A stretch of DNA of 64,000 nucleotides from Antitrichia curtipendula (taxonomy: Eukaryota > Streptophyta > Bryopsida > Hypnales > Leucodontaceae): NCBI GenBank assembly GCA_951230915.1, contig OX579635.1:22568001-22632000 (forward strand), written 5' to 3'. Numbering within the stretch: the first letter of the stretch is position 1; the number at the start of each line of letters is the position of its first letter. The translations under genes and the position numbers were made by a program. Shown here in pieces: positions 46,784 to 57,619 of this stretch. Below the pieces are notes generated by a model. It was given only the letters and a program-made list of their open reading frames with translations, did no database searches and was not told the origin of the DNA.

Positions 46784-49001
46784 TTAAGAGACATGAAGAA
46801 ATACAGAATTGGAGTCACTAAATAGGGGGCAGTTGTTACATTTATCCTTCCGATGGGGCAATGCACAAGGCAGTCCTCCCTGGCTGATTTCTCGGGCTTT
46901 GACATCTTTGCATTAATTGTCCAAAAGAATATGTTTACCATGTCACGGTCCTGTATTGATTGTAAGAACACTTGAAATAAAAGAAAACGAACTTGGAGAG
47001 TCAAAATAGTGAACCTGTGGAACTAGGACTTCACAATCTGTTGCAGAATGCCAAAATCAGCAAATTTCTGAATTGACATGCAAGTTTGTTGTACTTGTCG
47101 TTTGTGTTCAAAACGAGTACAATATGGTCAATAGATATAGATGAGGACAATGGGAGGAAGTTGTCATTTGTTATTGAAAAGAATTATATTGGGTTGACAG
47201 ATTGAGTGGTTTTATTGAAAAGCAACATTGACATGAACCTGAATATTAATGTAGGCAAGTACATTGTTTTTAATTACGTGTTCTCTATTACTTAAAAATT
47301 AAAATTTACAATTACTAAACCATATGAGAGGTGGTTGAAATGATTGCCTGAAGGCTAGTGTGTCTAACTCGCTATTTTAAATTGCTTCACTCTTTTATGA
47401 TGCTAGTGAAGTTTTTTTCACTTAGTGCTCAGTAGTGCAATCTTAGAGTTGTATCAATGTTGTCAGAGCTTTCCTTGAATTGTTTGTAAATTGAAGGTTG
47501 TTATGTTATATGAAGTTAATTCAGTGCTTAAGAGAATTTGAAACCTTCATATTTGAAGTCTATATCCTGAAAGAAAATGAATGGTGGAGTTTTTGATTGT
47601 GCATCTTGGTATAGCAAATATTTCAAGAAGACTGATGGTTGTGAAACGCAACAATCAACAATGAAGGCTGCATAGTCACGCATGTTACATAGTTGCCTTT
47701 AGAATCAAGAGCAGCAAGAACATCTGCTTGAGGTATTGTTTTCACCTTTAAAAAAAAAAATTTAATTCATAGAAGTCTGTATTTAATCACGCTACTTTCT
47801 TTCCCATTCTTTAGAGGTTGTTATGTATTCTTTTCATTCATGGAAACTGTATGTGGAAGATATGAATTTCTTCCAATACAAAAAAATTTGTGATTACTTA
47901 TGAAGAATTTTTTAAATCCAATGAATTTCAAGTTGAAGATGTAGTAAAAGTCACTATAGAACTTATAACTAAAAAGTAAAAAATGTTAAATCCATTCACT
48001 GCATACAATGTATGCAGGACTCTTTAAGGTTTGAGTTCATGGCCTTTAGTATTTTAAGGTTTTGTTATACCCAATTCTGATAGCTTGTGTCATTAGATAG
48101 CGCATGAATTGAAAGTAAATAAGCGAAGACTTTATGATTTCTGAACTTGTAAAATTAAGATTTGGTAATATTATGGAAAAATACAATTTATGAATAATTT
48201 TGTCGTGGTAGTAAGGTGAGATGTATTTATCCATTCCATGTTGTCTCATCTGCTTTACTTATAGATCAATATTTTTTGGAAGCCGTAATGATGATCGTTC
48301 TAGAGAAATGCCACTGATAACTAAGAATTATAGTTTGTAGAGTAAAGAGTTTATTAACATCTTAAATTTTTCTTCAGAAACCCCCAACAAGAACCAAGAT
48401 AAACAAAACTTCCGCAATCATTCAGAATTTGTTGTAGTGATATATATGTATTTTTGAGGTTCTCTTTTAGAACAAAGCTTAGAGCCAATGTTTTATACAA
48501 ATGAAATGTATGATTGTTTCTTGGAAACGGTTCACCTCAGCTATTGTGTATTCGAAATGCACAAAAAAATAAGATAGGAAAGATTGAATAACTGTTCAAT
48601 ATTTTTGAAGGAGTAATTCAGGAAGATGTTGAAGTTCGAATTGATAAGTGCATTCTAAAAATAATACAGAGGTTTAATTTTCTATTACAAAATTTGAATG
48701 AGTAGATATTGAATAACAGCTACAAGTTATCTAATTATACAACCTATGATGAATTTGTCTATCAGTAGTTCAAGAAGTATTCCATTACAACTGCAATACA
48801 TATTTGAAGGTTCTGAACTCTGAAGCGTGAGTTCTTGAAATTGAAATTTTTTTGAATTATTTATTTTTTGCTTTGCATTAAATTTATTTTGCTTTTCTTT
48901 CATGGCCGTTGTTATTGTGTAAGTGGTTTTTCAATTCGTTTTGCTGTTGGAGCATTGGATACAAATATGTTACGTATATTCTAGTTACATTGAAGTTGGA
49001 T
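46784..49001. other. AT-rich interior of the 21-kb element
   Basis: No gene is supported; a short minus open frame (46777-47004) has no domain. It may be intronic to the right-hand gene. Confidence 0.4.
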
Positions 49002-49585
49002 CCCGGGGAGATCACTTAGAGGATCCTTTAGGAACTACGTGTGTTAAGATTTTAGACCCCCTATCTTATGTTCTAAAATTTAAATAAAAAAAAAAAAAAA
49101 AAATATGAGTAGATTTTAATACTTTGAAAGTTTATGTTTTGAATTATTGATAATTTTATTTGTTAATTATAATTAGTTACTAATTTTTGAAATAAAAAGA
49201 TACAATGCAAAGCTGAAAATAACTTTCACACCCCTATTTTATATAAGAAAAAATTGTATAAAAAATACACCAAAAATTCTCAAAAAGAAATCTCTATTGA
49301 AAGTTTCTATTCCTTTAATATTGATGCAATGGTCATCTAAATGCATTCTCTGTAAATATTTGAGTTGAAAATCATGCCATTTTAGTTCATTTTTCAACGT
49401 TCTCTAGAAATCATTTAGCATGGTATTTGAATTGGGAATTTTGGGCAATAGAAACCTATAGCCTGTATTAAACAATACTCAAAATTATAGGTCAAAATCA
49501 AAGTTCATTAAAAAGTAAATATGGGGGCAAAAAATCACCTGAACACACGTGGTTAGTTATAGATACACTAAGTAATCTCCCCGAG
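49002..49585. mobile_element. hAT-like MITE copy A, 584 bp, 8-bp duplication AGTTGGAT
   Basis: The ends are CCCGGGGAGATCACTTAG on the left and CTAAGTAATCTCCCCGAG on the right. AGTTGGAT flanks both sides (48994-49001, 49586-49593). The inside is AT-rich and non-coding, with a long A-run near 49,085. It is the same family as the copy at 54251-54814, in the opposite orientation. An 8-bp duplication is typical of hAT elements; the family assignment is inferred from that. Confidence 0.9.
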
Positions 49586-50354
49586 AGTTGGATTCTTGTT
49601 GTTCGTTTTCATTTAGAAATTTATAGTGGAAGTGATGTCCATCATATACATATACAATTTGTTGAGCTACTATCAACAGAAGAGAGATTGAAAGCTAATA
49701 GAAATAAGTCTTTTATGTAGTTTTATTAAACTCAAGCACATTGTTACAGAGGAAACATAACAGTATCTGAAAATACTCATTTCAATAAGGTAAATGAGTT
49801 TCAAATTGGGAGTTTAGGAACTGAGTGGAAGACTACAATTGTTTTGTAAGTTAACTTTTACTTCCAAGTGTGTAAGTGATTTTACTTTATTTGATAGACT
49901 AAGGAACAGCATATAAAGGTAATCATAAAATCATACATGTAATGTTCTATTGAGAAGATATATATAGGATTTTCACATGCCCATCATAGTGAGTTTTTTG
50001 GGATTGAAAGTGTAGTGCATTTGTTAGAGCGATTGTGGTATTCATTGTCGTGCATAGAACAAGTGTTGCCGGAAAATAATTGGGTTTGAATTCCGAAATT
50101 GGTTTGTTTTTGGAATTCAGTTTTTGAACTTCATTGGTCAATTCGGTCCTCTATGTAATTACATTTAGTAACATGGAGAGAATATTCATTTGTCTTATTC
50201 AATGAATTTTTCAAAATTGACGATAACAGCAGTGTGTTCTTCAAATCTGATACAATTTGAATTATAAATTTTTAATGTACTATAATGTGTTTAAAAACTT
50301 TTGAGAACGTCAATGAATGCTAAAGTATTGTTGAACTTTTATTTTCAGGGCATC
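49586..50354. other. AT-rich DNA before the ParB/methyltransferase-like gene
   Basis: No gene is seen. The last bases before the coding part, TGAACTTTTATTTTCAG at 50332-50348, look like a 3' splice site. Confidence 0.5.
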
Positions 50355-53300
50355 ATGGCACCGAAGATGCACTTGAAGTGGTTGGAGCACGGATGGTGGA
50401 TCGTAGTAAACGACAATGACAGGTTTTTTTTATGGATAACAGATTTTTCAATTGGGCAGGGGCGTTATGAGTCTGCATTGGCATCCTCACATGGAGTCAT
50501 CGAGGGCCTCACGGGCACCGCTGACGGAGGACTGACTGTGTCGGTGACCACAACAGAAACGGCACTTGAGAAGTATAAATTGCAGAAGATATTGATGATG
50601 GCTCCGGTTCCGCCACAACTCCTCTTAGTTCTCACTCCGATGCGTAGCTTGAAGAGTGGCAAATGATTGGAAGAAAGTGCCTCATGAATTGTAGGTTAAA
50701 CGAGAGAGAGCGGTTCAAAAATTCATGGGGATGACCTCTGAACAAGTGCGAGCATTGCGTCATCGATACCGGGAGATTCTGAGCCGTGAAGAATTAGAAA
50801 GGGTGAACGCAGGTGTCGTCCAAGAGCGGTCTGCACCAAGAGATCTAGAAGACTTGAATGAAGTATATTGGGATCTTGCTACGCCAGTGAATCCGAATTG
50901 GATTCCACCGGATGAATGGAACCGCAAGCGAGCTGCTGTTGAAAGGGGATTAGGAATGCATGCAAATGAGGGGATTCATCCTAGTACACCGAGGGCACAG
51001 CGTCAACGCCTCCAATCTGCAGCAACAGATGTTGTTGTTCAACCTACAAGTGATATTGAAGAGGTACAAGTGCAAGCGAGCGCAGCATTGAGGCCACCAG
51101 TAGTGGAGATGGAAGTTGCAGAAGAGTTGTTGCAATCGAGGGAGGAGGGAACTCAAAATCCTGTACCAAGCGAACTCCCGGTTTTTCCTGAGCTTCCAAG
51201 TGACGGAGAAGAGCGAGCTCCAACCACAACCACGAAAGTTGGATCAGGATCAAGATCAAGACAACCAAGAGTTGGCTCAGGTGCAAGAGTTTACAGGTCA
51301 CATGTTGTAGTGGCCAACGTAGATGCTGCAAGGATTGCCAATCGTGTAGGACGGAGTGTTGTTAGGGGACGCGGTGCTGGTGTAGGACGTAGTGCTGGTA
51401 GAGGACATGGTGGGGGTGAGATGCAACATGATTCTCCAGTGCAAAACATCTCAGAAGACCAAGCAGGGCATCAGATTTGTGCAACAAATGTTGGAGAAGA
51501 GCAAGGTGCTAGGAAGCGAACAGCAGCACAAGTACGTCGTCAAAGAGCAGCCTTACAAAGTCGTCCTCCACAAGGAAATGATGGCGAAAATGCTGTCATT
51601 GATGATGATTCCTCTGAAGGTGAACCAGAACAAGAGCGTAGAAGAGTATTGCCGAAGAGCATTACAAAAACTCATGTTGTTTTTCCTACTGAGACCGAGT
51701 ACAGAGCAAAATATATATGGGGACAGAGTCTAATTTTTGATGCGAGGATCGATAGCATCCGCGATGTGGTTAACGCAGAGACGAACCACAAGGTGCTAAT
51801 GGATTAGCGTGTGAATGAAATGTACGAGCGCCTCAAGGGATCCGAAGCTGATGGAGTAAGTGCAATTACACTTCGTCCCATTGCATATCGCTATGACAAT
51901 AGGAATGACGAGAGAGAGATGGAGGTGACGGATGTACCGTTTAGCCAAGAAGGGGCTGCACGTGAATTTGAAGCCGTGTATTTGAAACATTGCCAAGCGG
52001 ATTCATTGCTCTCGAGCACCGCATTGCAGAGGAGGTGGCTGGAGAGCAATATTGTGTGGGAGCCAATAGATGGCCAACATATTGTTGGTGCTTGTAAACG
52101 AGCTGAACGGGAGAAGGAAGAGGGACATTTATCCAATGAAGAGTATCATGCGCAGTTTGTGAGCCGGAAAGCAAAGTTTGTGGTGTACAACAACCCGCAG
52201 TTTTATATAGAAGCGTCGGTCAAAATAAATGCAAAGGAGTTTGACAGGAAATTCTTCAGCACGCATTACAAAAATCTCATCAAACTGCGCGACATATGGA
52301 AAGCGTGTGGAAGTCCAAGTGTGGCTACTCGGGCTGACGATGCATACAGAGCAAAAGCGTTGACAATGGCAACGAGTGCATTACATTTAAGTCAAAGCTT
52401 ATCAAAGCATGTATCGTTGGGGGAGTTGTCGAGGAAGATGGTGGACTATACACGCCATGCTTGGCATGAAGACGAGGAGTCCTATAAGGCTATCTTGCGG
52501 GTGTGCAAAGATTATGAGGACGGAAAACTATTTTTCAGCAAGAAGGCAGAAATGAAATGGAAGAAGATGGCTAGAGATCAGAATCTTGATGTCACAGTGG
52601 ATGGAAACCCAGAGCAGAAGAGGATGGAGAAGACCTGGTAGAGGCCGTTGAACAGCGTCTCTACGGAGAACTATGTACGTGTGGTGAAAGAAATGTCTGC
52701 AAAGGATGTGGTGAATGGAAAGCGTCCTTTGCAACGATACTATTTCAATGATGCTGCTTCTGCAAACCCCTGCAAAGGTACAATAGCGTATGCCGTGGAC
52801 AGAGTACAGCGGAAAGATGCCATCAGAAATCAAATTTGGTTTCTTATGGTAGAAGCAAGGGATGAAAATCCATCGTCCATGGATGATTTCTTCTCCATCA
52901 ACGCAAGCAAGTATGGAGATTCGGAAGGAAGGCAGTTCCTCTTGATGGGGAGGACATTGGATAATGACACAAAGACCTCGTGGTATTTTCCTGCAGTGAC
53001 GACGGTTCAAATGCTGAGCAGTTTGGAGAGTGTCGTCCCAGTTTTTGTCAGACAACACTTTGTGGATATCCGAGCGGGTCACAGAGGTTATGCGGGATAT
53101 GGTCGAGACGTCGAGGATGTATCCAATGCACGTTGGAATTGACAGGTTGCAATCTCCGTAGTGCAACACGAAGAGCAAGAAGCCTCATTTCACGTGAGAT
53201 GTAGGGGAGGGTTCTTTGAGGACGAGTACATTGAACTTGGCAAACCATGTTTATGGATTTTTGATTGTAGATGTGGAGGTTCGCAAGGGACGGACATACC

Positions 53301-53825
53301 ATGGTCGAACAAGGATTACAACAAGGTTATGCAGCAACTCAAGAACTGGATGTCTTGCATTTTTCGTTGGAATGCCGTATTTTTGTTTCCGCCCGGCGTA
53401 TCTTTTGACGAAGCGATGGAGTCGAGGATGGCGTTGCCAGAGGGCTGCCACGTGCTCCAAGGTTCTTGGATATTTCAAGCAGAAACCGTGTCCTCGTACG
53501 TGAATGATCTGCGTTATGGCGTGCAACAACATCATGGTGTACAACTTGTTGGTGGCATTGTCATCATCATGAATTATCCCAAAGAGAGTGGGTTCATGGA
53601 AAACCTTCCTAGCGGTACAGATGACTTACATGTTATATTTCAAGACTCTTGGAGTACAGAAGTGATGCCTCGAGCACAAGACAAGTTTGAGAGGACACCA
53701 ACGGAGTTGAAGAGATTGGTACAAATGTATTTGCTACGGAATTGGGGGTTGGTAACATTAGGCATCACAATGGCAGTGCCAGGGATTTTGGAGACAAGAT
53801 ATGTGGGCAATGATGTTATATGGCC

Positions 53826-54065
53826 AAATTCGTTAAAATGAGACAGAATGGTCATTTTGAGACTTCAATCTTAAAACCATTTTAGTGATTTTATCCTCGA
53901 GTCGAAGATAAAATACGAGTGCAACCTTTGGGCAATCAAAGGTTTTTATATATACTAACATATGAAAGTCTCAAATTACCAAATAGTCTCAAAATTAAAT
54001 AGTTATAACGATTTATCTTCGAGTCGAAGATAAAATTGAGACTACACTTTGTCTCATTTTAATGA
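53826..54065. mobile_element. 240-bp foldback MITE, duplication ATATGGCC, in the ParB/methyltransferase-like gene
   Basis: ATATGGCC flanks it (53818-53825, 54066-54073). The arms share TTAAAATGAGACA in inverse orientation. Two nearly perfect 23-bp palindromes of the form TTTATCTTCGAGTCGAAGATAA lie inside (about 53889-53911 and 54009-54031). Removing the element and one duplication joins GATGTTATATGGCC to TTTTATCATT in one open frame. The terminal bases are not exactly complementary (AAATTCG against TCA), so the precise ends carry an uncertainty of a few bases. Confidence 0.85.
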
Positions 54066-54250
54066 ATATGGCCTTTTATCATTATAGAAGGTGTCTCGTT
54101 GAAAACGCAATTCGTGTACAACAAATTGCAATCGATGTATGGGGATAAGTTGGTGATGGTGAACAGTGTGAGTATGGCCGCCGAACGCAGATCCTCACAG
54201 GGGTTGACTAGAGAAGAGAGGTTTCCTAGTCCTGGTGTTTCTGAAACAGA

Positions 54251-54814
54251 CTCGGGGAGGTCACTTAGCTCTACTACAACAAACCACGTACGAACAAGTG
54301 GTTTCTAATAAACTATAATTTCAACCTAAAATTTTGAGCATTGTTTAATAATGACTATAGGTTTCTATTGCCAAATTTTCCAACTCAAATAAAATATGAA
54401 ATGATTTCTAGAAGAGGTTAAAAATGGGCTAAAATGGCATGTTTTTCAACTCAAATAATTATAGAGAACACATTTAGATGACCATTGAATCAATATTCAA
54501 CTCAAAATGAGCTTTCAATAGAGAGTTATTTTTCAGAATTTTTTGTTTATTTTTTAGACAATTTTTTCTTATATAATATAGGGGTGTGAAAGTTATTTTT
54601 CAGTTCTACAGTGTATCTTTTTACTTCAAAAATTTGTAACTAATTATCATTAACAAATAAAAATATCAATAATTCAAAACATAAACTTTCAAAGTAGAAA
54701 AATCTATTCATATTTTTTTAATTTTGTTTTATTTAAAATTCAAAAAGTAAATAGGGGGTGCAAAGTTTTGATCGCACGTGGTTTTTAATGGACACTCTAA
54801 GTGACCTCCCCGAG
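54251..54814. mobile_element. hAT-like MITE copy B, 564 bp, 8-bp duplication GAAACAGA
   Basis: The ends are CTCGGGGAGGTCACTTAG and CTAAGTGACCTCCCCGAG, an exact 18-bp inverted repeat. GAAACAGA flanks both sides (54243-54250, 54815-54822). The inside is inverted relative to copy A and shares phrases such as TATAGGGGTGTGAAAGTTAT. Removing it and one duplication continues the host frame from VSETD into GGVPPGRVE. Confidence 0.95.
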
Positions 54815-55581
54815 GAAACAGATGGAGGTGTGCCACCTGGTAGAGTTGAAAGAATACCGCGGTCATCTAGGGACTCCTCCAATGAGGAAGGGAGAGATCA
54901 AGTGAACAGACGGGGACAGCGCAAGGGGAAAGCTAAAGCAGTTGATTTGGGAGCCTCATCGACGAACGAAGATGAGAGTGATGCCGAGCGGACATAGTCT
55001 GACAGATTACCAAGTGTTGGCCAAAGTTTAGGTTCTCGTGACACTGATGCAGTCAGTGACGCCCATGGGGATCAAGCAAATTTGATGGAAGTAGAGCAAG
55101 ACCCGGGTTTTGTTGTTCCAGAAATAGTTGAGGAGGTGGACAACGTGGAACCGGAACAAGTTGAAGAGGGCGTGGAAGAAAATGCAGATACAACAGCACG
55201 AACGGAGTCCATGTCAGCGTTGTAACATTCAGCCAATTGGATCAAATGAGCTTTGTCCCAAATAGTGAAGGATATTATCGTAATAGGGACAACGTTCAAT
55301 TCACTCGGACAGGTGAAGGATCAAATTACATTTATCACCGAGTGACTTCCATCTTGGAAGGACCTTCTCTGACGCCAACATTATCAGAAGGAGTAACAAC
55401 GCCTGTTGCAAGCGCCATGGTGGATACGGCGTTGCAGTTTATCTCTTCGCCTCCAATGAGTCCAATCCATGGACCAAGTACACACGATCAAGCGGAGGCA
55501 ACTGGTGGAGGAGAAAGAGGAGACTTAGTGCAATCATCTGCACGAATATTGAAGACACCGGATGAAGCAGGGCCGTTATAA

Positions 55582-56073
55582 GAGACATAGTAGTATGTTT
55601 GATGGTAGAATACGGTGTGTGAGAGTATAGACCTTGTATGCTAGTTTTGAAAGATTATGAAGATGTTTGAATAATTGTATGGTTTTTGATTGGTGTGAGC
55701 ACATAATTAAAAAATGTGAAGGTAGTTGCTAAATCTTCAATGTCATTCTGGATTTATAAATAAATATTCCAAAAATTGTAGTGAATACTGTTGTACACAT
55801 GGTATACGCATATAAATATTATAACATGAATGTAATTGCAAAGTACCGAGCATGAAGATTAATACATGAGACCGAACCAAATGATTGATAGGAAGAAATA
55901 TTATGTGTTGGACTCGTATTTCTCTTGGAAGAAGGAAATTGCATACTCATAGAGAGTTTGCGTTCATAAAGATAGTATTGCATGATGAAATAAAAAAATT
56001 GATTTCTTGAAAATCTGGGGGGTACTCAAGTTTTTGATAATACGTTTTTTGTGAATATTTTTTCATACGATCA
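55582..56073. other. 3' flank of the ParB/methyltransferase-like gene inside the right tip
   Basis: It is AT-rich and non-coding, and ends in the palindromic tip. It should hold the 3' UTR and polyadenylation site; AATAAA-like words occur (for example ATAAATAAATATTCC near 55,757) but which one is used cannot be told. Confidence 0.5.
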
Positions 56074-56093
56074 TTGCACTTGGCCAAGTGCAA
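56074..56093. repeat. Perfect 20-bp palindrome at the right tip
   Basis: TTGCACTTGGCCAAGTGCAA is exactly self-complementary. It is formed by the inner end of the right terminal repeat and a second inverted copy of the same ten-base word. The left tip has the two words in direct, not inverted, order. Confidence 0.95.
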
Positions 56094-56112
56094 GAATGTC
56101 TAATTCTGTGTT
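56084..56112 (-). repeat. Right terminal inverted repeat of the 21-kb element
   Basis: Read on the minus strand it begins AACACAGAATTAGACATTC and ends TTGCACTTGG, differing from the left end at one base. GTTA follows at 56113-56116. Confidence 0.9.
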
Positions 56113-56565
56113 GTTAAAGGGTTAGTATTATCTTTGTGAACAACAATATAAACAAAATGAAACAAACAACAATACTAAGCATATTCTAGAATTTATAAAA
56201 TTGGCACTCTTTGTACATACTGCTATACAAACTAAGCTTTATTAAATGCTTAGGATTTTATCAAAAAAAAAATAGCAATATTTGGTATGCCATTTCTGGA
56301 ATCCACAATTTGAACTGTAAAAATGCCATCTAAGACAAATACAAATTAATTTTTAGAAATTTTAGACTTATGCAGATTTCAAAAATCTAAGATTAGTATA
56401 GATTTCAGACCACACAATTTGAATTGTAAGAGTTCCATCTTGGACAGTTGTAGATTTCAGACATTTAAAAAAGTATAGATTTCAAACATCTAGGACAGAT
56501 GTACATTTCAAACCGCTTGGTCTAAATCATGAAAATTGCCAAAGTTGCAAAATGGTGCCATTTTA
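56113..56565. other. Right flank of the 21-kb element
   Basis: It starts with the GTTA duplication. Repeated phrases such as AGATTTCAGAC and TAGATTTCAAACATCTAGGAC form a loose direct repeat at 56,360-56,510. No gene is seen. Confidence 0.5.
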
Positions 56566-57480
56566 CCCCCTAAAGCCACGAGGCCTTTTCTCCATCAAAA
56601 CACACTCGAAACTGCCACTTCTATTACAAAGAGCAAAAAACCATAAAAATTGGGGTTTTTTGCATATCTAACCGTAGGATCTTATACTAGACTAGTATGA
56701 GAATATGTGCACGAAATTTCAGAAATTTTGACCAAATATATTGCAAGATATTTGCATTCAAAGTGAAAAAAACAAGTTTTTTTGCACCTTGCTTGACTAG
56801 ATTTTTGGGCTTTGAACCTATTTAACTTAAATTTTTTGTATTGTTGATTTTGATTTTCTAAGTTTATATGTTGAATACTTCAGTTGAGAATCTAGGAAAA
56901 AAATTTCAAGAAAAAAACACTAAATTTTTACTCATTAAAAAATTGTTAAGTAGAAGTAGGTTCAAGATTGAAGGAATAACTAAATCATTAATAGCTCTAA
57001 GACAAAATTAAAATACCATAATCCCAATGGTGAGATTGTTCTAGCAAGCAAATTCAACCTTGTCTAACAATTTTTTTCTGAAATTGTAAAAATTGCATTC
57101 AAAAATGAATCCTAAAAGTTATTTTTTCAAGAAGATGCTTAGATTGCCCAAAAAACTAAGGTTGTCCATAACTTTTTCATTATTAGTCCAAATAGAATGA
57201 ATCAAAGCTTCAAATGTAGACAAAAAGACATAGGTTTTAAAAAAATTATTTAAGAAATTTATTTTGACTTTTTGTGATTTTTTTGTGCTGCCCGCCACAC
57301 TCTATTTTTGGCATAACTATTTTTCTCGGGCACCAATTGAAATAAAAGTTATATATCCACAAAGCTCTCGCAGAACTGCACAACTTCAAAAAATCCAAAA
57401 AAAATTCTCTACAAATTGAGGTTATAGGAACCTACCCAGACCCAAATTGTCCCTCGAGGGGACAAACGGGGCTTTAGGGG
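56566..57480. mobile_element. TTAA-bounded element of about 915 bp
   Basis: The left end is CCCCCTAAAGCCACG after TTTA, the right end CGGGGCTTTAGGGG before TTAA (57481-57484). It is the inverted sister of the element at 34108-35017 (shared GGTACCTACCCAGACCC-like and TCTAACCGTAGGATCTTATA phrases). It has no coding capacity. Confidence 0.7.
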
Positions 57481-57619
57481 TTAATGAAGTTCCCCCATCA
57501 GTGTATTCAAATGACTAGAATTCAAATCCAATGAATATAATACAACCAGATTACAAACGCTATAACTAAGACCAGATACATGAAAGAGCAGGGAAATTGA
57601 TCAAACACCGACATGATCA

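Larger units (their letters stand above)
50355..55581 (+). pseudogene. ParB-like plus methyltransferase-like transposon gene, broken by stops and two MITEs
   Basis: ATG 50355 opens a 104-codon frame; small shifts near 50,570-50,690 lead to the main frame at 50725. That frame runs to 53825 with stops at 51805 (TAG), 52639 (TAG) and 53140 (TGA). It resumes after a MITE at 54066, after a second at 54815, crosses TAG 54995, and after a shift near 55,200 ends with TAA at 55579. A Gln/Arg/Gly-rich linker (GRGAGVGRSAGRG) comes first. Then VNEMYERL and WEPIDGQHIVGACK (about 52,060) followed by KFVVYNNP resemble the ParB/sulfiredoxin fold with its DGxH motif. Next, CLWIFDCRCGGSQGTDIPW (DIPW at 53293-53304), followed by AVFLF, resembles motif IV of amino-methyltransferases, though DCRC stands where DPPY would be expected. 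The C-terminus is acidic and disordered. ParB-methyltransferase fusions are known in phages and bacteria. Both domain calls are by motif only. Confidence 0.6.
35021..56112. mobile_element. 21.1-kb DNA transposon with DUF7869-type and ParB/methyltransferase-like genes
   Basis: The ends are 29-bp inverted repeats, 28 of 29 identical (AACACRGAATTAGACATTC, then TTGCACTTGG). GTTA flanks both sides (35017-35020, 56113-56116); GTTAA also matches if the element is taken one base shorter on the left. Two genes point outward: a DDE-like gene ending 308 bp from the left tip and a ParB/methyltransferase-like gene ending 531 bp from the right tip. Between them lie a GC-rich block (42.2-44.4 kb) and younger nested elements (40767-41346, 46201-46783, 49002-49585, 53826-54065, 54251-54814). 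I do not know a named superfamily with this gene pair. Both genes carry stops, so this copy is inactive unless helped by another. Confidence 0.85.
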
